The translations under genes were made by a program, and so were the position numbers. A DNA stretch of 22,318 bases, from IMG/VR virus record IMGVR_UViG_3300029319_000371, positions 5,514-27,831 of that record, one strand, 5' to 3'. The DNA is from a virus. Below the pieces are notes generated by a model. The model was not told the DNA's origin. It did no database searches and saw nothing but the letters and a program-made list of their open reading frames with translations. Positions 18,801 through 22,318 of this stretch are shown piece by piece. Position 1 is the stretch's first letter. Each line of letters starts with the position of its first letter.

Positions 18801-20303
18801 TACATCAGCGACAGTCGCATCAGTTATGATAGGACTATTTGTGTCTTTAAAGATAATATCTACTTTATCTCCATTTTTCAAAAAATGTTCAGTTAATGTT
18901 TCAAAAGTTGATGATCCAGCATTATGCTGTTGAACATTAACATATGAAAGATTATTATAAAACCAAGTATTAAATTTTTTATTAGATATATCATATTTTT
19001 CACCCAAATGTTTAACTCTAATAGAATCGTTTTTATCAAAATATTTGGTAACATTAATATTATCAGAAGCACCAGAGATAGATCCAACTATTCTCATTAT
19101 ACAAATCTTAGTTAAGTCATTATCTTCGTAACCATATACAAAATTAGTGTCAATGACTGGATCAGATTCTGTTAGAAGTCTTACTACACCTGTACATCCA
19201 AAAAATTGATTGCTTGACTTAGATGTGTATTCTGCTAAAGTGTAAATGTTATTATCATTTAAATAATAAAAATTACCTGTTGCTCCAAATCCAATTGTGG
19301 AATCAACTGTTAAAACTTCTGTTGTTGATGCAGTTCCAACTACTTTTGTTTTTGTTGAAATCTTAAATGTATCATTTATAGTGCCTTTTGAGAAAGATAT
19401 TCGATAATATTTTTTATTTCCTAAGAATTTTGTTGTAACATTTGAAACTGCACCACTAGCAGTTGGATTTGTAAATGCATCTTGATATATTTTAACACCA
19501 ACTAAATTTAGTGGATCACCAGAAATAACTTCAACTACAATGTCATCAGTTACATCCCATTCCGCTTCTGATGGTATTATTACTTGTTCAAATGGTTTAA
19601 TAACTTCAACTTGTTCTCCATATAAAACTTGAAAAAGTATTTGTAATGAGGTATCTGTTCCTTTTGAACTATAAAAGTCTCTTGCTCTTGATAATATGTT
19701 CTCAATATTTAAACCATAACCTAAACTTCTTCCTTCTATGCCAGGTAAAAAATTATGTCTAAATTTTTTGTAAAATTCAACTACAAAGAGAAAACTTAAG
19801 TTTACTACTGATGAATTTGCAGTATGTGCTGTAGCATTTGTATCACTAAATGTTAAAAACTCAGGATTCTCAAGAGTTTCAATGGTGGATATACCACTAA
19901 ATCCACGAATACATCCAGTAAAGGTAGTATCAGTTTTTCCAGTATACGTAATAATCTCATCATCAATTTTTAATAGTCCATAACTATCTGGAAATCCAAT
20001 TGTTTGATTTACATTAATTACATCATCAAATGCATATGATATAGAAGTTAAAACTACTGGTGATGCTGGAGTGGAACTATTTGGTGCATTAACTGTTTGT
20101 TTTTCAACCAAAGAAATGTCTGAAACAGTTGATATCTTCTTAAAAGAGGAGATATGATCAGATATGTATGTTGTACCATAATCGTGCTCCTCGTACTCAT
20201 AGTACTGAGTCAAAAACTCTTTAAAAAGTGGATTATCTGCTTGTATAAAATCTGGTATTTGACTACCAAGAATATTTGAAATTTTTACTTTTTTATCAGA
20301 CAT
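9894..20303 (-). CDS. Giant modular baseplate wedge protein in the gp7 position (3469 aa)
   Basis: This gene lies between genes 6 and 8, where T4 has gene 7 (gp7, 1032 aa), but its product is more than three times as long. Residues 1-260 look like a conserved assembly domain: IPDFIQADNPLFKEFLTQYY, an IDDEIITYTG...RGFSG module (113-137), VEFYKKFRHNFLPGIEGRSL and ARDFYSSKGTDTSLQILFQV (about 207-226). The rest is a chain of beta-rich modules: nine H-x-F/L-x-x-G-D/E units (H473 to H2567), many G-x-G-Y elements (Y1076, Y1121, Y1166, Y1431, Y2916, Y2955, Y3016), a YHYH-like domain (about 1250-1355), a second IEDEII...RG module (about 2690-2755) and two 'NxxxQxP...APxxG' modules (about 2795-2870 and 3060-3150). 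No membrane segment or signal peptide is seen. The ATG follows the gp6 stop by 3 bases (TAA-CAG-ATG). Assignment as a gp7 equivalent rests on synteny; the C-terminal 3000 residues may instead form peripheral baseplate or adhesin structures. Confidence 0.75.
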   Translation of the reverse strand: MSDKKVKISNILGSQIPDFIQADNPLFKEFLTQYYEYEEHDYGTTYISDHISSFKKISTVSDISLVEKQTVNAPNSSTPASPVVLTSISYAFDDVINVNQTIGFPDSYGLLKIDDEIITYTGKTDTTFTGCIRGFSGISTIETLENPEFLTFSDTNATAHTANSSVVNLSFLFVVEFYKKFRHNFLPGIEGRSLGYGLNIENILSRARDFYSSKGTDTSLQILFQVLYGEQVEVIKPFEQVIIPSEAEWDVTDDIVVEVISGDPLNLVGVKIYQDAFTNPTASGAVSNVTTKFLGNKKYYRISFSKGTINDTFKISTKTKVVGTASTTEVLTVDSTIGFGATGNFYYLNDNNIYTLAEYTSKSSNQFFGCTGVVRLLTESDPVIDTNFVYGYEDNDLTKICIMRIVGSISGASDNINVTKYFDKNDSIRVKHLGEKYDISNKKFNTWFYNNLSYVNVQQHNAGSSTFETLTEHFLKNGDKVDIIFKDTNSPIITDATVADVYTPTRFLISGGTSLSSIVYGDYIVKKKLNYASSNFGITSLLSNIQNSFSDVDKNTYVAFSGYPSFDTETTNRSKTVSSSGISTNTNTITIPDHNFVNGERVYFSISSDSGISGSTSGYFYVKVVDNDNFKISLNLANLYRNSFEEIKYDDLGTGTHTITPASLYDGEKLVNQNNFKRIYKNPQVSKNNSNIVGAIGLSLNGVEYHSPISEDSVFYGQIDNFEVLGSGKDFNVVNPPTISITDDSGSDCEAYANFSGSLSEVIVNESGFDYSEVPSVRVTGGNGVGAICEAKMKGFIHTKSFTEFDINTSNDTFVGDHRFLDGEEVTYTATQIPVGINTNTSVASVGFSTDRLTSGSNYFISKIDNNSFKLAITKNRALNKNNLLEIIDNGTQTHTFKSKKVRQVIDKIVVKESGSSYTNHKVLVSSQQYPPNNKKDIFKTFVGINTFNNYIYAKNHSFVNGDVIEYSTSDTVIGGLNSNTVYKVTVIDKDKFKLSSAGTATTVSNTNYDRKIYTNLNNIGVGTHTFKYPDIEIKIEGKVSAGSTTIIPDYYKASAKAMVKGGLKSIFVRNGGVGYGVTDIINYLRRPNVRLLTGKDGIITPIITNGKIIGVDILNSGSEYTTPPELEVVGVGGTSGTSGLFAKLESVVSDGKITSVNIISGGTGYDSNDTFIKVIPTGSESIIGSNIHNWKINSVERYKDVLTDSNSELVQLRSVSLNNKNKICSFYPVKRYRRLLKDNIDENFVESTDTHSKIVGWAYDGNPIYGPVGENVSGITTFIKSSYDLDIVADTGLRPFYQNGYFVQDYIYRGNGDLDEYNGKFTKNADFPDGTYAYFSTIDDITKNPSFPYTTFLHRNATDEFNYDISKIQSDLTLNTGEYKRNVTHLGLNDQNRNYPLLEDPLNSNAIIKVDGVNSSKITSISVNESGSGYKVNDTINFNDLTISAKVSQILGKPIVSIGTTNTIVDNLKFSIINGKVTGVSTVPHGLSDGDVVEISGISSTNYKNIEGIRTIGLSTMVSSLSESMANAATTGITTFVTFSEPTINRKFKVNDAIQIDSEQFLIIGHDDVNNKYRIRREHNLTSNATHNAGALITKLETEFTYSVPKKIENKNLELPKVEYFEAAKAVGIGSTTTNVVVGFAGSTAINKSIPAKGIYLPNHKFETGDEVKLVSIGCTIEGSKNADLSSQFDLVTIDKFYCVKFNNEFIGLATENSPGFTTSHLFFRSVVTTAGDDNKIERIVNNLSGSLRRVNGTVTVASATTTGQQHGLSLNDEFELHVTSNRTQTFDLRYNENIRKLVVNPLLFADTAIGIGTTVSKITINNHDFETGDLVVYNSPSPATPFVDNGVYYVVKDSRDTIRLAENSYDLSVFPYNYTVISGVGGTSHQISKINPKLTLYKNNTIQFLTSDSSLNDFDLHFYEDINFKSKYNSDQITQTNDQTTISVANSLTSEFYYRIEGKNTNSTKTLSFSVDERVPDYSKLVVLDSEFNRPFKVVGIADTNFKFNSTGIGETSLFDNNDAAKSGFSSAFYSTKSSGESGGIHSINVLNRGFNVQELPIITSIGTTGGTGAILTVESDGIGSVDDTQVFDQGLEFSPDHTLKPKADSNVILELKDILTLKNIGIVTGGVNYTSPPQVIAIGKPNIVAQTSLNGTSVSDIKILTNDSGLSDDLRIIPINNSNGIVVTQAVTNGDRTVTLSLRAPQPDDTSQSGFFNQGGSFPFEVGDEIFVENIKTVEGNDGYNSSAYDYQTFTVGIASTAGGGETITYSLVGLGTTGGTYKQDNNFGRVIKASHLAKFKPEFKKSSFFENEIVEIPDKNISGVVAENGWDPISQTLKVFNVTGEFTNNDLIVGSISNNKGTVTNQFKFDFDLNVDSTARIINSWKTDSGKLNLDIQRIHDNDYYQRFSYSIKGDVPFETWKDAVNSLDHTAGFKNFCNLGISSVGTQSLKSDGEVTLEVDIDEEASVHEKYYYDLVSEDTEDPDFSKLVVFKSKIITDYNESVTNKVFLIDDISSQFTGIVTSTGGGIIGQTIFNVFTDGNSLFHREFSPSTGVSTSNHDITIPRHNFNTGEELIYKPHSGESAIGIANTDVPGIGVTNLLPSTVFAIKKTEDTIGIAVSESYASAGIAVSFTNAVGIGTTNSLSVPSDNATIRTLISIDNIIQSPIGINTTISVGLSSSVGISTNIIFLNDTKEISGKSLIKIEDEIIKVDIVGVGNTTLNVIRGQMGTVATAHTVGAAVTIVKGDYRIDEGKIYFSDAPFGSTGNTGIKTSSIFNGRAYYRKSYNTNTIIDDISDKFDGSTDKFNLTSNGVQLTGINTSFGVVLINNIFQRPFLGDTSGDITKSDYEFVGTGQTIDFTGTTANKDLPRGGIINEFDVGIGSGYQVPRKALFNAVVSAAGTIQSVGILTGGSGYLSNPLVSVSSTTGVGAAISAFVTAGVVTSVSIVNPGTGYTNTGISTGLTFVTAPLPSPYRNLSLDNLSGSNQGSGAKIDVVVGTGGSIVSFDMVNRGIGYEIGDVLELNALPFQVGAATTTFKVTVKNKFQDKFAGWGFGQLLELDDFSFQFNGFRKSFLITRTETNKEYYSIVAQEGSGIILQNNLLIFINDVLQKPGRDYEFNGGTRISFKEAPKQGSKFKMYFYTGSTDDFIGVNVEETIKPGDELKLQYSDNISEQDNRVVYELIAADTVETTTYASVGIVTDSNFTRPTMWRKQTEDTIIDGIRISKERNYLEPQIYPTSGIIKSVSPTDSKIYIKDSWLFGEIDNVSGTKNSINIIGSGSTTVIEKIQGVTYSGDYGIVVGVGTSATGINTTGPAIFFEIKPDPTIYSASPEGNEITRSGITTGDYFVIKNTFIGNGVTGIRTTSSGPETVSIGNTFLDNVYFAEHHVSVGSSIVRVFANVNSIAGIDTSGLTSYFKSGTYSWGSVNVTRGSNSKSFTFHNQNGVLGIETSAQVVRTLPVQTIYTIT
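12393..18887 (-). repeat. Dispersed H-x-F/L-x-x-G-D/E protein modules in the 3469-aa protein
   Basis: At least nine segments share an 'H(N/K/D/S/R/G)F/L..G(D/E)xVxY' start. The best-preserved copies are followed by a gap and then a 'YyV..id.d.FkLa' strand. They begin at H473, H594, H818, H957, H1486, H1661, H1768, H1825 and H2567. Several are followed by a 'GTGTHTI/F' strand (examples: DDLGTGTHTITP, NNIGVGTHTFKYP). The pattern resembles the FCCH-like beta-barrel repeats often found in large phage tail proteins. The copies have diverged greatly at nucleotide level, so they are old duplications. Confidence 0.65.
16239..16556 (-). other. YHYH-like domain embedded in the 3469-aa protein
   Basis: Residues about 1250-1355 carry the landmarks of the YHYH domain family: GWAYDGNPIYGPVGE (W1258), then LDEYNGKFTKNADFPDGTYAYFSTID and, after a short gap, FPYTTF (F1348). 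The naming motif is degenerate: where family members have Tyr-His-Tyr-His/Phe, this protein has Y1333-A-Y-F1336, so the first conserved histidine is Ala. The surrounding residues remain well preserved, which argues for a retained structural fold. Confidence 0.65.
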
Positions 20304-20306
20304 CTG

Positions 20307-22211
20307 TTATCTTGTATATTTTTTGTTGCTAATAAAACTAGACGGTGGTATGTAATTTGTTCCCGATACATTAGATCCAGAAACAAGAACATCCTCTAAT
20401 AAATTCAATTTACTATTTCCTGTAGTATCTAGCACAATATAAAGATTCTCTTTTGCAACAATATCATTAGATTCTGGAGTAACTTCAATTTCTACTCTAT
20501 TTTGTATTGTTGACGATACAATAGTGATTGGAAATAGCAAAACTTCACCTTTTACATAATCCACAGTGCCTGCATTACTATTAATATATGTAATCACACC
20601 CTCATTGATTGTAAAAAACTTAACAACTCCTGTAAGTTGATCATTATTTGGAAAATCTGTTAAATATACATCTTTTTCAACTCCATCTATTTTAAATGCA
20701 GAAGAACGAACATTAAATCCTTCTAAATCAGCGTGAAATTTGTTTCCATAGCAAATTTCGTAAGTTGCAAGTTTATTATATGAGGGAACTAAATTTCTTC
20801 TTATTACAAGAGTCGTAATATTTGAAGTTATACCATTATCAACCTTATCAATTTGAGAAAGTAACTTACTATACTTCAATCTTCCACCAAAAGAGTTTAT
20901 ATCTGGAGATTCTGCGTAACTTTCAACTGCAGATAGTATTCTGGACTGTAAATTTAACTTGTCACTAATAAATCCTGAGTCATACGACACAGTTGAGTCA
21001 AATTCAACATACAAATACATCAAATCTAAAAATTCTTGTTTAATTCCAGCTACTGTGTACCTTTTTAAATCATTTTTAATCAAATTTTTTGCTACTGCTG
21101 ATAAAAATTCACCATTTTTTGGTTTTACAGTGATGTAAACCTTTCCAAATTGAGGTGGATCTAGTTCCTCTCCACCATAAGCACTTACGGAGTCAATATT
21201 TGGATATAAAAAGGGTATTAAACTCTTATAATCATTAGGTGTAACTGCTCTATACTGAGAGGCATAGACTCTAGGAGCAAGATATTTAATATTGTCTATA
21301 GATTCTATGTCATCTCCATTTTCAGACCGTTGTGTGGTCGTTAAAAGGGATATGTTACTTGTAATATCGACATCCGCACCACCAAAAAGGTATGTTAATC
21401 TTCCTGCAAAGTTAAAATTAGCAGCATCATTACCATCTTTTCCATTTGAAACAATGTATGTAACTCTAATTTGTGATCTATTTCCAGGATGCTTACCTAA
21501 AACACCATCTCCAAACATAATTTGATATTTTTCATCATCTATCTCTTGAACTAAAAATAATCTAGAGTTTTGATTTACTTCAAATATGTTTGTATAGAGA
21601 TTGTATTGAAATGTAGCACCTGCATCTCCCGTTTCATCCATTTCTACAACATCTACACGAATTGAAGATGTATCTATATTTCTATTGGGTAAAATATATC
21701 TTTCATTTGCTTGTGAACCATCTACAGTGAAAGTTTTAGTTAGATAAGTACCTTCATAAATGGAAATATCATTAAAACTTGCAATTCCATTACTATTTGG
21801 AGTGACTGTAATGTCCTCTGGTATTGAAAATGTATAATTTCCACCTTGAACATTACCCAATGCAACTAAACCTGCGTTCAATTTGACTTGTTTAGCGTTA
21901 AGTGATGATACATCAACATTAAAATTAACCTTCGCAATTGCCGATTTAGTTGATCTTGGCACATAACCTATATTTCTTGCTAATGATACGACATTTTCAC
22001 GTAGAGTTGCACTATCAATGAATGATTCATTGACAGACATGTTCGTATTATATGCAGTTATGTAAGAGTTATAAGCAAGAGTATCGATTAAAATTGAAAA
22101 ATTAGATCCTTCAAAGTCAAAATCAGAAAAATTTGAGTTTGCTCTCAAATAATCTTTGATCTGAGTTCTTATGGTATTGAAATCGAGGTTAGTAAACTGT
22201 GTAAATGACAT
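20307..22211 (-). CDS. 6: Baseplate wedge protein gp6
   Basis: A 634-residue protein, close to T4 gp6 (660 aa). The N-terminus, FTNLDFNTIRTQIKDYLRAN, then FSILIDTLAYNSYITAYNTN and MSVNESFIDSATLRENVVSL followed by ARNIGYVPRSTKSAIA, is the conserved opening of gp6 in T4-like marine phages. A baseplate J-like core follows, with the glycine motif MFGDGVLGKHPGNRSQIRVT at 232-251. IKYLAPRVYASQYRAVTPND (308-327) and GKVYITVKPKNGEF (356-369) are further landmarks. In T4, gp6 dimers form the inner ring joining the wedges around the central hub, together with gp25 and gp53. The ATG overlaps the stop of the upstream gp25-like gene by one base (TAATG) and the next gene starts 4 bases after its stop, so these three genes form one translationally coupled block. 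No strong Shine-Dalgarno sequence is visible. The start is supported by the family N-terminus and the overlap. Confidence 0.92.
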   Translation of the reverse strand: MSFTQFTNLDFNTIRTQIKDYLRANSNFSDFDFEGSNFSILIDTLAYNSYITAYNTNMSVNESFIDSATLRENVVSLARNIGYVPRSTKSAIAKVNFNVDVSSLNAKQVKLNAGLVALGNVQGGNYTFSIPEDITVTPNSNGIASFNDISIYEGTYLTKTFTVDGSQANERYILPNRNIDTSSIRVDVVEMDETGDAGATFQYNLYTNIFEVNQNSRLFLVQEIDDEKYQIMFGDGVLGKHPGNRSQIRVTYIVSNGKDGNDAANFNFAGRLTYLFGGADVDITSNISLLTTTQRSENGDDIESIDNIKYLAPRVYASQYRAVTPNDYKSLIPFLYPNIDSVSAYGGEELDPPQFGKVYITVKPKNGEFLSAVAKNLIKNDLKRYTVAGIKQEFLDLMYLYVEFDSTVSYDSGFISDKLNLQSRILSAVESYAESPDINSFGGRLKYSKLLSQIDKVDNGITSNITTLVIRRNLVPSYNKLATYEICYGNKFHADLEGFNVRSSAFKIDGVEKDVYLTDFPNNDQLTGVVKFFTINEGVITYINSNAGTVDYVKGEVLLFPITIVSSTIQNRVEIEVTPESNDIVAKENLYIVLDTTGNSKLNLLEDVLVSGSNVSGTNYIPPSSFISNKKYTR

Positions 22212-22318
22212 TATATTCTAGTCGGTTGAAGTAAAAATTCGATATTTTGTGTCGGAAATGGCAATCCAGTAATATCATACTCAATTCTTATCTGTAATTC
22301 GTATGAATCAACTAAAGA
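22211..22318 (-). CDS. 25: gp25-like baseplate wedge protein, C-terminal end (cut by the right edge)
   Basis: An open frame enters from the right edge and ends at a TAA (22211-22213). It encodes the last 35 residues: SLVDSYELQIRIEYDITG, then LPFPTQNIEFLLQPTRI. Alternating hydrophobic strands closing with 'FLLQPTR' fit the C-terminus of gp25, the small wedge protein with a lysozyme-like fold that in T4 joins gp6 and gp53 and helps start sheath assembly. The position directly before gene 6 with a one-base overlap supports this, because the two genes are neighbours in marine T4-like phages. Only a short piece is visible, so a different small wedge protein such as gp53 cannot be excluded. The start and any promoter lie outside the window. 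Confidence 0.65.
   Translation of the reverse strand, partial: SLVDSYELQIRIEYDITGLPFPTQNIEFLLQPTRI

Noticed and set aside
9894-20303. Possible assembly error or gene fusion explaining the very long frame
   Set aside because: The frame is open throughout with uniform base composition and interleaved repeat modules along its length, and its ends fit tightly with genes 6 and 8. No abrupt change suggests a chimera.
1-22318. tRNA genes, CRISPR arrays, insertion sequences, host-derived metabolic genes
   Set aside because: None was seen. The only repeats are protein-level modules that have diverged at nucleotide level, and gene-free gaps are at most 49 bases.

Overview
This window reads as part of the late virion-assembly region of a T4-like marine myovirus. 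The DNA is strongly A+T-rich and packed with genes, all on the minus strand, so transcription runs from right to left. Three adjacent products can be recognised as baseplate wedge proteins: the C-terminal end of a gp25-like protein, a full-length gp6 and a gp8. They resemble the T4-like phages of marine picocyanobacteria, and SAR11 pelagiphages are also possible. The host cannot be fixed from this window because no host-derived metabolic gene and no tRNA was seen.

Layout in transcription order, right to left: gp25-like C-terminus (runs off the right edge); gp6 (634 aa); a giant 3469-aa protein in the position where T4 has gp7; gp8 (529 aa); a giant 2473-aa DUF4815-type structural protein where T4 has gp9/gp10; a 74-aa coiled-coil protein; a 112-aa predicted beta-rich protein; and the N-terminal 73 residues of a tail-fibre-like protein that runs off the left edge. 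The two giant genes cover about 80% of the window. Genes are nearly contiguous, with junctions from a 1-base overlap to 5 bases. The two exceptions are gaps of 49 and 39 bases, and each contains an exact T4 late-promoter box, TATAAATA, on the minus strand. That suggests three overlapping late units: one entering from the gp25 side, one starting at gp8, and one starting at the 112-aa gene.

Functionally the window should encode the baseplate wedge (gp25, gp6, gp7 position, gp8) and the surface or fibre-like layer attached to it. The giant proteins are mosaics of short beta-rich modules that recur within and between them: an H-x-F/L-x-x-G-D/E module in about nine copies, G-x-G-Y repeats, an IDDEII...RG..G...H module, and a duplicated 'FDGS...N(D)xxQxP...APxxG' module. 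The 3469-aa protein also contains a YHYH-like domain whose signature is degenerate, and the 2473-aa protein contains a 24-residue patch that is half arginine. I saw no CRISPR array, insertion sequence, rRNA or tRNA, and no gene-free stretch longer than 49 bases.
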